NCBI RefSeq assembly: GCF_023705585.1
Contig: NZ_BOQE01000001.1
Location: forward strand, 1,377,341 to 1,441,340
Source: Collibacillus ludicampi
Lineage (GTDB): Bacteria; Bacillota; Bacilli; Tumebacillales; BOQE01
DNA: 64,000 nt
Reading direction: 5' to 3'
This document shows, in pieces, positions 18,719-26,173 of the stretch. Made by a program: the position numbers and the translations under genes. The notes beneath the pieces were generated by a model, which made no database searches, was not told the origin of the DNA, and saw nothing but the letters and a program-made list of their open reading frames with translations. Numbering within the stretch: position 1 is the first letter of the stretch; each line of letters begins with the position of its first letter.

Positions 18719-18803
18719 ATTTGATGAAATACTTTTAGGTACAAGACTTGTTGGATATAATTTTAGTATAAATAGAAATCATTCGAAAAAAGGGGATGAT
18801 ACA

Positions 18804-19751
18804 ATGAATCATGTTTCATTAAAATTCCCTTTTGGACCCTTTCACAAATCTGTCCATAATCCGATTTTATTTCCTCAAGGAGATTCATGGGAAGCTAAAG
18901 ATCTATTTAATCCTACCGCAATTGTAAAAGACGGAAAAATCTATCTTCTTTATCGGGCGGAAGACCATACCGGAAGAGGGATATGGAACGGAACTTCCCG
19001 AATTGGCCTTGCTGTCAGTTCAGATGGGATTTACTTTGAAAGATATCCGAAACCCGTTCTTTTCCCGACAGAACCGTATGAATATCCCGGAGGATGTGAA
19101 GACCCGAGAATCGTTCAGCTTGATGATACTTTCTATTTAACTTATACGGCATTTGACGGAAAAACGGCACGTTTATGCCTAGCGACTTCGAAAGATCTTC
19201 TGCAATGGGAAAAACATGGCGTCTTATTCCCCCGTTGGAATCAAGGCCCCATTTATGAGTGGACAAAATCGGGGGCGATTGTTCCCCAGAAAATTCATAA
19301 TCGATATGTCATGTATTTTGGCGATTCGGATATTTGGATCGCTTTCTCCGATGACGGGATTCATTGGCATCCACATGAAGAATGTGTCGTACGTCGGAGT
19401 GAAGATCCGCAAGCTTTCGACAGCTTGCTCATTGAACCGGGACCTTCTCCCGTTGTAACCGATGAAGGCATTCTATTGTTTTATAATGCGGCGAAATCAA
19501 TACAAGAAGGCCCGCATGCCGGTAAACCGTACTACTCGGTCGGTCAAGTCTTGTTCTCACTTCATGATCCGAAAAAGGTTTTAAGTCGCACAGAAACGCC
19601 TTTCTTTATTCCTGAAAAGGAAGATGAAGTGAAAGGACAGGTGGATTTTGTCGTCTTTGCTGAAGGACTTGTCAATTTCAAAGGAAAATGGCTCTTATAC
19701 TACGGCATGGCAGATTCGAGGGTTGGAGTGGCGAGCCTTCAAACTTCCTAG
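18804..19751 (+). CDS. GH130-like glycosidase or mannoside phosphorylase
   Basis: A 315-residue five-bladed beta-propeller enzyme of glycoside hydrolase family 130. These enzymes phosphorolyse or hydrolyse beta-mannosides. Start at 18804 with AAAAAAGGGG upstream. Repeated family motifs are NPILFP, LFNPTAIVKDGKIYLLYRAE, GCEDPRIVQLDDTFYLTYTA, GPIYEWTKSGAIVPQKI and LLFYNAA. The DP of CEDPR carries the general acid Asp. It faces manA and a mannose-type glycosylation cluster, which supports mannose as the sugar. I cannot tell phosphorylase from hydrolase without modelling. Confidence 0.88.
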   Translation: MNHVSLKFPFGPFHKSVHNPILFPQGDSWEAKDLFNPTAIVKDGKIYLLYRAEDHTGRGIWNGTSRIGLAVSSDGIYFERYPKPVLFPTEPYEYPGGCEDPRIVQLDDTFYLTYTAFDGKTARLCLATSKDLLQWEKHGVLFPRWNQGPIYEWTKSGAIVPQKIHNRYVMYFGDSDIWIAFSDDGIHWHPHEECVVRRSEDPQAFDSLLIEPGPSPVVTDEGILLFYNAAKSIQEGPHAGKPYYSVGQVLFSLHDPKKVLSRTETPFFIPEKEDEVKGQVDFVVFAEGLVNFKGKWLLYYGMADSRVGVASLQTS

Positions 19752-19768
19752 ATAAGAAGATCCTTTAG

Positions 19769-19800
19769 GACGACCGCTTGAGGCCAAGTGGTCGTCTTTC
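19769..19800. terminator. Bidirectional terminator between GH130 gene and manA
   Basis: GACGACC and GGTCGTC (19769-19796) enclose an inner CTTG/CAAG stem. T-rich sequence (TTTCTTG) follows on the plus strand. It separates two convergent genes. Confidence 0.75.
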
Positions 19801-19816
19801 TTGTCAAAACCTTCCC

Positions 19817-20779
19817 CTACTCTGGAAGATACGAGACAAACGCCTCCAAATCCCCTGATAAGCTGTATGGTCCGAGAGTCCTTGGGATCAATACATGGTC
19901 TCCTTTTCGGATGACGAGCTCACCTTCTGACCATTGTAAGCGAGCGGATCCGAAAAGAACGGACAAAAGTATGAAACGATCCTTGGATCGCTCTTCGTGA
20001 TTCCCCGACAACTCCCATTTTTCCGCCGAAAAATAAGGTCCCTGCAGATAGTGGGTGATTCGTAATGATCCATGATCCATGATCTTTGCTTTGATATCCT
20101 TTTTAACAAATGGAACCTTTGTGACCTGTAAAACTTTATCGACATGCAACTCTCTTTTGCGGCCAGACGGATCCACACGATCATAATCGAAAGCGCGATA
20201 TGTGACATCCGAGTTCTGCTGTGTCTCCAAGACAACAATTCCTTTACCAAGCGCGTGAATCGTACCGTGGGGAATATAGAAAAAATCACCTGCACGTACG
20301 GGAACTCGTACCAACAATTCATCCCACTGACCTTGTGCCATCATCTCGGCCAATTCTTCTTTCGTCTTAGCCGTGTGTCCATATACAATTTCAGCTCCCG
20401 GTTCTGCATGTACAATGTACCAACATTCCGTCTTTCCAAGTTCCCCATTTTCATAAAGAGAAGCGAATTCATCATCCGGATGTACTTGAACCGAGAGATC
20501 ATCACAAGCGTCCAACAACTTGACTAAAAGCGGAAAACGTTCGAATGGATGATCGGCAAACCAATCCGGGTGTTTTTGGAGCAAATCTTGAATCGTATGG
20601 CCTTTATACACGCCATTGGCGACTGTACTTCTCCCATTGGGATGATCCGATATCACCCAGGCTTCCCCCGTAGATTCACTGGGAATCGGGTAGTCAAAAA
20701 GTGTCCGTAGTCGTGTTCCTCCCCAAATTCTTTCGTGATAGGAAGGCGTAAACAGTAACGGATACGCATTCATGTTCAT
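19817..20779 (-). CDS. manA: Mannose-6-phosphate isomerase, class I
   Basis: Zinc cupin enzyme converting mannose 6-phosphate and fructose 6-phosphate. It is 320 residues (the Bacillus enzyme is close to this) and opens with PLLFTPSYHERIWGGTRLRT. The zinc-binding region is CDDLSVQVHPDDEFASLYEN, with GKTECWYIVHAEPGAEI after it, then FYIPHGTIHALGKGIVVLET. It is the last gene of the cluster running 24496 to 19817 and is 9 bp after the alpha/alpha-barrel gene. It would supply mannose 6-phosphate for the nucleotide sugar made by the first gene. Confidence 0.94.
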   Translation of the reverse strand: MNMNAYPLLFTPSYHERIWGGTRLRTLFDYPIPSESTGEAWVISDHPNGRSTVANGVYKGHTIQDLLQKHPDWFADHPFERFPLLVKLLDACDDLSVQVHPDDEFASLYENGELGKTECWYIVHAEPGAEIVYGHTAKTKEELAEMMAQGQWDELLVRVPVRAGDFFYIPHGTIHALGKGIVVLETQQNSDVTYRAFDYDRVDPSGRKRELHVDKVLQVTKVPFVKKDIKAKIMDHGSLRITHYLQGPYFSAEKWELSGNHEERSKDRFILLSVLFGSARLQWSEGELVIRKGDHVLIPRTLGPYSLSGDLEAFVSYLPE

Positions 20780-20788
20780 TCTCCCCCG

Positions 20789-22003
20789 TCAGACACCAGA
20801 GATTGATCTTTCAGAGTGACTCGCTCGATTTCGATACAGCACTTCTGTCAGTAAATAAGACAGGGTGGATTCTGCGCCTTGATTCAGATTCGGACCACTC
20901 GACGTCAAGCCATCATAACAACTTCCTTCTTCTGCATGAACCATGGGAACACCTAGATCGTTCTCTCCGTAATACCAAGCTCGGCATTTTTCCAATACTT
21001 CTCTGTACGTCATTTGACCCAATGTTTTATCCGCTTCCGATACGGCCAGCGCCAATTTCATGACATCCAGGGGCTGTTGATCCCATTGACTTCTGCTCGT
21101 TTGTGTGCACCATCCCTTGTTCCCGATCGGGCTGATACAACCTTTCTCGCCGGTCATCTTTTCAATGAGAAAATCGAGACTTTCTTTCGCGATATCTAAC
21201 GTTTCCTGACGTCTCGTCACTTGATAGGCGCAAAACAAAGACCAAGGCAAGAGCCCGTTTCCGTATGTCATAGCAGGCTCGAACCAGCGCCACTCCTTAC
21301 TTGCATGTTTCCGGTAAAGAGCGGTCAATTTCTCTTCGAACCCTTCCACAAAGGACGGCAAAGCGGATTCGATAAAATGGTGAAATGGATCCGCATGTTG
21401 TTTTTTCATATTCTCGTGATGTTGTAGAAGTAAACTGCTTGCGGACAGTACATAAGCCCAACCTCTTGGAAAAGTCAAATCTTTGGCTCTTGCCGCGCCT
21501 TTGACGAACATTTCTTGCACGGCGATCTGCCGTTCAGGATCAGGTAATTTGCAATAGGTGACGGCACAAGCCCATAGAGCACGCCCCAGGCAATCGTCGG
21601 AAGGCAGTTCCTGTTCCGGTAGTAAATGATATCCAATATTATTGTGAAAAGATCCGTCTTCCCGTTGAACCCACAGAAGAAATGAAAGATATCGATCAAT
21701 CAGACGCAACAGCTTGTCCTTCAAGTGATTCCCTTGTTTCATCGCAGAGACATGTGGGTACCATTCGACACATACCCAAAGAGCTCGCGCATTATCGTCT
21801 GTGGTATAACCTTCTTTTCTTCTAGGGATTTTTCCCAGAGCATGCTCCAAAAGCCCAGTCCCGTCTGTCAGCCTTTCCAAATGCCGAAAACTTACGAGAG
21901 TCGGATCGGATCGATCCTTTTCCAAGAACCTTTTCATTTTTTCACGTGACAGTTGAATCTTTCGAATACGAGAAAAGTCAATTTTCCCTATCAACGGCCA
22001 CAT
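20789..22003 (-). CDS. Alpha/alpha-barrel glycan-processing protein
   Basis: A 404-residue helical protein that resembles the toroid-fold proteins found beside GH130 enzymes and GT4 transferases. Recognisable parts are DGTGLLEHALGKIPRRKEGY followed by TTDDNARAL, LLWVQREDGSFHN, SDDCLGRALWA and GLTSSGPNLNQGAESTLSYL. The paired Asp residues (TTDD) and the Trp-rich helices suggest a sugar-binding groove. I do not know its reaction. It is often named only by similarity as a glycosyltransferase-associated protein. Position between manA and GT4 supports a role in mannoside assembly or trimming. Confidence 0.7.
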   Translation of the reverse strand: MWPLIGKIDFSRIRKIQLSREKMKRFLEKDRSDPTLVSFRHLERLTDGTGLLEHALGKIPRRKEGYTTDDNARALWVCVEWYPHVSAMKQGNHLKDKLLRLIDRYLSFLLWVQREDGSFHNNIGYHLLPEQELPSDDCLGRALWACAVTYCKLPDPERQIAVQEMFVKGAARAKDLTFPRGWAYVLSASSLLLQHHENMKKQHADPFHHFIESALPSFVEGFEEKLTALYRKHASKEWRWFEPAMTYGNGLLPWSLFCAYQVTRRQETLDIAKESLDFLIEKMTGEKGCISPIGNKGWCTQTSRSQWDQQPLDVMKLALAVSEADKTLGQMTYREVLEKCRAWYYGENDLGVPMVHAEEGSCYDGLTSSGPNLNQGAESTLSYLLTEVLYRNRASHSERSISGV

Positions 22004-22038
22004 AGCTACCTCCCCGTACGTTTAGCTTCTTCGAATGA

Positions 22039-22248
22039 CTAAGCTTTGGGAAAGGACATTTCGTTTCGGGGAGGCCTCATCAGTTGTTGGGCGACGATCA
22101 AATGTTTATCCAATTGCTGAGCCAATGCGACCACGCTTTCATCGGCAAGATTCCCTTTTTCCTTGACTAAATGAATCATTTCCCACCGCAGCGGTTCAAT
22201 TTTTTGCTTCAACATCGTGTCTAAAACCTCGCTGGACATCGTCGTCAC
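22039..22248 (-). CDS. Spo0E-like aspartyl-phosphate phosphatase
   Basis: A 69-residue helical-hairpin protein of the Spo0E family, which dephosphorylates Spo0A~P and delays sporulation. The family pattern is present: IEPLRWEMIHLVKEKGNLAD, then ESVVALAQQLDKHLI, with the SQxLD-like motif as AQQLD. It sits inside the sugar cluster between the GT4 gene (14 bp upstream) and the alpha/alpha-barrel gene, so it would be co-transcribed. A Spo0E protein here may link envelope sugar synthesis to the sporulation decision; that is inference. Confidence 0.75.
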   Translation of the reverse strand: MTTMSSEVLDTMLKQKIEPLRWEMIHLVKEKGNLADESVVALAQQLDKHLIVAQQLMRPPRNEMSFPKA

Positions 22249-22262
22249 CTCCCGGAATTCAC

Positions 22263-23456
22263 TTAGCTTGAGATGGAGACAAGCTGATGTTCGTCCGAAC
22301 GACGTTTTTCGAGAGACATTTGTATCGTCCGGAGAAAGAGAAGCGCGTGCTTTTTACCGACCAGCGGCCATTGCATGTTCTTTCCGATACGTCCGATTTG
22401 TCTTTCCCATTCTTTCAAAGAGGATTCGTCAGATAGTACCATCGATAGTTTTTCGCTCCACTTGGATCGATCATGGAACGGGATTAGCATCTCTTCATAT
22501 CCTGCAAGCAGATCTTTTGCATAGCTGTACGGTGTACTCAAAACGGGGCGTCCTAATCCTACGGCATAAGCCAATGTTCCGCTCGTGATCTGTTCCATTC
22601 CCGGATAAGGGGTGATATACAGATCACAGGCTGTGATATATTGAACAAGTTCCTCTTCTTCCATGTACCGGTCGATCATCAACACGTGGTTCTCCAATTT
22701 CTTCGAACGAATCAATTGTTTTAATTGCTCTCGATAAGCTTCACCCTCCCGTTTTTTCACCTCAGGATGGGTTTGTCCGACGATTACATACAGGACTTCG
22801 GGAACTCTTGCAACCACCTCGGGCAAAATCTCGAGAATCATTTCGATCCCTTTATTCCTGCTCAGTAAGCCGAACGTCATTAAAACTTTTCGATTGTTCC
22901 ACTGCAATTGGTCACGAAGCAGACTTCTCGTTTGCGGGTTGGGTACCGGTGTTCCGTGTGGAATAAACGCAATTTTTTCTTGTGGGACGGAGAAGGAATT
23001 CATCAAGTAATGAATGGCCTTTCGATTCATAACGATGATCCGATCGCTTCTTCTGGCAATTTCCTCTTGAATGGAACGATAGGGTTCTTCAGGATTTTGG
23101 AAGACTGTATGAAAAGTTGTTATGAGCGGTTTTTTCAATTCCCGAATAAAATCAAGAATATACGAACCGGCTTCTCCCCCAAAAATTCCGAACTCATGCT
23201 GTAACGAAACTAACGAGATGCTACTGTCGTTTATTTTTTTGGCCATAAGGGAATAGGCCTCTCGATCATCACGAAGTAAAGTCCATAAATTCGGACGATC
23301 ATAGTTATTGCGATCCTTTTCGTCTGTTAAAACGACCACTGGATCCGCCGCATTCCACATCTTCGAATTTTTTACGCTTTGTCTAAGGTGGTATGTGTAG
23401 GTCGCTAAGCCGCATTTTTTGGGAACATAGGTGCTCACATAAGCCACTTGTGTCAT
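22263..23456 (-). CDS. GT4-family glycosyltransferase
   Basis: A 397-residue GT-B retaining transferase of family GT4. The N-terminal domain starts VAYVSTYVPKKCGLATYTYH. The C-terminal nucleotide-binding domain contains LMTFGLLSRNKGIEMILEIL, VIVGQTHPEVK, and the conserved acidic stretch YITPYPGMEQITSGTLAYAV with Glu. Its ATG overlaps the stop of the sugar nucleotidyltransferase gene by 4 bases (coupled), so that enzyme's product, probably GDP-mannose or a related sugar nucleotide, is likely its donor. Acceptor unknown. Confidence 0.87.
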   Translation of the reverse strand: MTQVAYVSTYVPKKCGLATYTYHLRQSVKNSKMWNAADPVVVLTDEKDRNNYDRPNLWTLLRDDREAYSLMAKKINDSSISLVSLQHEFGIFGGEAGSYILDFIRELKKPLITTFHTVFQNPEEPYRSIQEEIARRSDRIIVMNRKAIHYLMNSFSVPQEKIAFIPHGTPVPNPQTRSLLRDQLQWNNRKVLMTFGLLSRNKGIEMILEILPEVVARVPEVLYVIVGQTHPEVKKREGEAYREQLKQLIRSKKLENHVLMIDRYMEEEELVQYITACDLYITPYPGMEQITSGTLAYAVGLGRPVLSTPYSYAKDLLAGYEEMLIPFHDRSKWSEKLSMVLSDESSLKEWERQIGRIGKNMQWPLVGKKHALLFLRTIQMSLEKRRSDEHQLVSISS

Positions 23457-24496
23457 CCCTGAATCACTCCCACTGCCCGATTCATGACTGCTTCATGTAA
23501 AATATGTCTTGACCCCACTTCCAAACCATATCCGAAAATACAATTGTTCAACTGGGTAGAATCATGTACTTTGCATTTGTCCCACATGATCGTTTCCGAA
23601 CAACGTACATGCCTGCCCAACTCACAATGATCACCGATGACGGCATAAGGACCGATGACACTTCTCTCTCCAATATGTACCTCATCACCGATCAAAACGG
23701 GTGGTACTAGTAACACGCCCGGTCCAATTTCCGTATTTCGCCCCAACCATATCCCTTTGCCTTGCTCTTTCTCTTTCAACGGTAATGTAAATTTTCCATC
23801 CAACAGATCCCAGTGAAGTTGACGGTAGCGGTTTTTGGTACCCATGTCCATCCAATACCCGTTGATCGTTTTTCCATAGACTCCGATGTTCTTTTCGATC
23901 AATAGCGGGAATGTCTCCCGTTCGATGGAAACTTCCTTGTGTTTGGGGATCCATTGAAGTGCCTCTTTTTCCATGACATAAATGCCCGCATTGATGAATC
24001 TGGAAGGCGCTTCATGTTTGTTTGGTTTCTCAACAAAACGCAGAATCCGGCCTGACATGTCCAGCTCGACGACTCCGTATTGAGAAGGATCTTCAACCTC
24101 GGTCAAACCTATGGTTACCAAACCGTTATGGTTTCGGTGAAACTCTAACAGGGGGATGATCGATATCTCATGAATAATATCGGAATTCACTACAAGAAAT
24201 CGATCGCTCAGCAGATCTTCCGCATTTTTAATGGCACCTGCCGTACCAAGCAGGTCTTCTTCGATTGCATATTCAATACGAACTCCCAGAGAGCTTCCAT
24301 CCCCAAGGCGTTTTTTGATAACGTCTGCATAATGTTTTACGGCTAGAACAAAGTCACCGATCCCTTGCTGTTTCAGGTGGACAATCAAATGTTCTAACCA
24401 AGGCTTATTACCGACAAGAGCCATGGGCTTTGGAAGATTTTCTGTAAGCGGCCGTAAACGAGTGCCTAAACCTCCTGCCAAGAGCAAAGCTTTCAT
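23453..24496 (-). CDS. Sugar-1-phosphate nucleotidyltransferase (mannose-1-P guanylyltransferase-like)
   Basis: A 347-residue enzyme with an N-terminal nucleotidyltransferase domain and a C-terminal left-handed beta-helix. The signature LLAGGLGTRLRPLTENLPKP is followed by LVVNSDIIHE (metal-binding Asp). The helix repeats run from IWLGRNTEIGPGVLLVPPVL to CELGRHVRCSETIMWDKCKV. This layout matches GDP-mannose pyrophosphorylase-type proteins. The GT4, manA and GH130 neighbours favour mannose, but a glucose-type enzyme cannot be excluded. It is the first gene of the five-gene unit. Confidence 0.85.
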   Translation of the reverse strand: MKALLLAGGLGTRLRPLTENLPKPMALVGNKPWLEHLIVHLKQQGIGDFVLAVKHYADVIKKRLGDGSSLGVRIEYAIEEDLLGTAGAIKNAEDLLSDRFLVVNSDIIHEISIIPLLEFHRNHNGLVTIGLTEVEDPSQYGVVELDMSGRILRFVEKPNKHEAPSRFINAGIYVMEKEALQWIPKHKEVSIERETFPLLIEKNIGVYGKTINGYWMDMGTKNRYRQLHWDLLDGKFTLPLKEKEQGKGIWLGRNTEIGPGVLLVPPVLIGDEVHIGERSVIGPYAVIGDHCELGRHVRCSETIMWDKCKVHDSTQLNNCIFGYGLEVGSRHILHEAVMNRAVGVIQG

Positions 24497-24601
24497 TGTG
24501 CTTCTTCACCTCCATAAGGTATGACCCCAATTGAACGGAATAAAAAAAGAAGTCTTGAACATAGCAGAAATCTTTTATACATGAGCCCATGATAAAAAAT
24601 T

Positions 24602-24775
24602 TCAAGTATGAACAAACTTCTTGACGTGTATCGTTCGTTTCCGCTTCGTCTTTAGAGTCACGATACGGAGTTGGTTCAGGTCGACATTGGATTCTCGCAA
24701 ATCATGACGCCCGATCAAGACAGTTTTAATTTTTGGATGGTGCCGATTGCGGCTGTACGTTTACTGTAAATTCAT
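24602..24775 (-). pseudogene. Decayed small ORF under a CIRCE operator
   Basis: ATG at 24775 follows a strong GGGAGG and lies 25 bases from the CIRCE element. The frame reads MNLQ and then an in-frame TAA (24761-24763), but stays open afterwards to a TGA at 24602, encoding a basic stretch (KIKTVLIGRHDLRESNVDL and a KTKRKR patch). I do not recognise the protein. It may be a nonsense-mutated gene or a leader with a 4-residue peptide. Confidence 0.4.
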
Positions 24776-24799
24776 CGTACCTCCCTCTTTTTCAAATTG

Positions 24800-24826
24800 T
24801 TAGCACTCGATCAAGGTGAGTGCTAA
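24800..24826 (-). promoter_or_regulatory. CIRCE heat-shock operator (HrcA site)
   Basis: TTAGCACTC, nine spacer bases, then GAGTGCTAA: a perfect CIRCE inverted repeat, the binding site of the repressor HrcA. It sits just after the promoter at 24834-24863, the normal position. The transcript reads toward the sugar-nucleotide cluster, not toward groE or dnaK. Confidence 0.93.
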
Positions 24827-24833
24827 CAATTTG

Positions 24834-24863
24834 AATATATGGAACTTGGCAGGTTTCTATCAA
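24834..24863 (-). promoter_or_regulatory. Sigma-A promoter preceding CIRCE
   Basis: On the minus strand TTGATA (24858-24863) and TATATT (24834-24839) are 18 bases apart, and the CIRCE element follows immediately. Confidence 0.7.
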
Positions 24864-25060
24864 GCTCTAAAATAGGTGACATTGATGTGTTTCTTCCTCT
24901 TTTTTCGAATTTACTATGATGAGTTTGGAATTTTCGCTAAATTGCTCTTGATTGCTATCACCCTCACGCTCTTAATATCTCTGGATGTCTGATCTCAAGT
25001 GAAAAAGCCGCCTCCACTCCCAAGGGTTGTGAGACGACTTTCAGATGAGTTTTCTTGACG

Positions 25061-25729
25061 TTATGAGGTATCCAGGTAAACCCTTCTCAATACACACTTC
25101 CTCCTCTGATTGTTTCGCATATAGCATAAGCGGATCGAAGAAAGTGTCCATGTGGAATGATTCATGCTACACGTTCTTACGTGTTCAACGTGTCTGACAC
25201 GCCAGTGGATACGTCCAATGAAATCATAAAGCCACCCGATTGCGAAATCCCCCTTGAATCGCAAACCGACAGGACCATCACGCGCGATATTCAGATCATC
25301 TCGTGGTCTGTTTTTCATCCACTTTTCGCGTGATGCTCTACCATCAAGACCCGTTTTTGATGTCGCCGCAAAACCTGCCGTGCTTACACCCGTTGACCTG
25401 CCGGTCATGTACAGAGTCATAAACGCCCATTGGATCATCATGCGAACGAAATGACCGATTCCAATACCGGACTTCAAAAAGGCTCGCTTGCAATAGAAGG
25501 AAATGAAAGCGGCATTTGTAAATACAGACGGCCATTCAGCATATGAGAGGGCAGCACATGAAGTCAGAACGGCTGCGATCATATAGCTTGCAAACAAAGC
25601 CGTCCCGATCATTTTTCCACCGATTCCGGGTAAAACAAAGACTCTCTTTTCCGTAGATGCAGCTCCGCCCTTTGAATGAAGACCTGAAGAAACTCTTCTG
25701 CCGAATATCGTTTGTTTTACCATCATCAA
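25061..25729 (-). pseudogene. Remnant of an APC-type amino-acid permease
   Basis: The first ~100 residues resemble the start of an APC permease: FGRRVSSGLHSKGGAAS, VFVLPGIGGKMIGTALFASY, ALSYAEWPSVFTNAAF, then YCKRAFLKSGIGIGHFVRMM. The Ala-Leu-Ser-Tyr-Ala-Glu motif corresponds to the end of TM2. After about residue 110 the sequence becomes basic and non-membrane, with no further TM helices, so the gene is decayed or truncated. The 222-codon ORF as a whole is probably not a working protein. Confidence 0.5.
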
Positions 25730-25906
25730 TCACTCCTCCGGGAATATTTTTTAAAATTCCGTACCAACCAAGGTGTCATCCGCTTGTATATATAAAGTTT
25801 GATAATATTCTATTATTTCCTTCTCTTGTGATCAAAATTTTCAGAAAAATTTTTCGTCAAATTTTTCGGATGATCGACTTTTAAAATTACTTGAAAGCTA
25901 GTGCTT

Positions 25907-26024
25907 GGGTGGATGTATCGCTTTGCGCTTGGGTTCGGAGAAGGTCGTTCCGCCCGGATTCTTAGCAGAAGTTGCGGAACGACCTTCAACTCACCTCTGC
26001 GCTGCAAAGCGATACCATCCACCC
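25907..26024. repeat. Long nested inverted repeat, second copy of the 4.1-kb family
   Basis: The outer arms GGGTGGATG-TATCGCTTTGCGC (25907-25928) and its complement (about 25999-26024) enclose a 13-bp perfect inner pair, AAGGTCGTTCCGC (25941-25953) and GCGGAACGACCTT (25974-25986). The next 100 bases contain a segment (26071-26099) that matches 24 of 29 bases to the 3' end of trhO (4339-4367), both including TCCTCTGATGG, and both run to ATGGGTG. It lies after the SNF2 gene stop (26174). Function unknown: possibly a terminator-like palindromic repeat or MITE. Confidence 0.75.
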
Positions 26025-26173
26025 AAAAGCCACTCCGTTGCTTGTGGCAGACTTCATCCTCTTCTCCGCATAAGTAACTTTTCATCCTCTGATGGTGCCG
26101 CCCATGCGGTATGGGTGCCTAATTTGAAGATGAGTGCTTGCGTGAATAAGAGTTCATCCTGTATCAAATCATG

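Noticed and set aside
24655-24680. CACGATACGG resembles the core of the rlmH att sites
   Set aside because: It lacks the TATCANAAGTGA block and is far from rlmH; match is short and likely chance.
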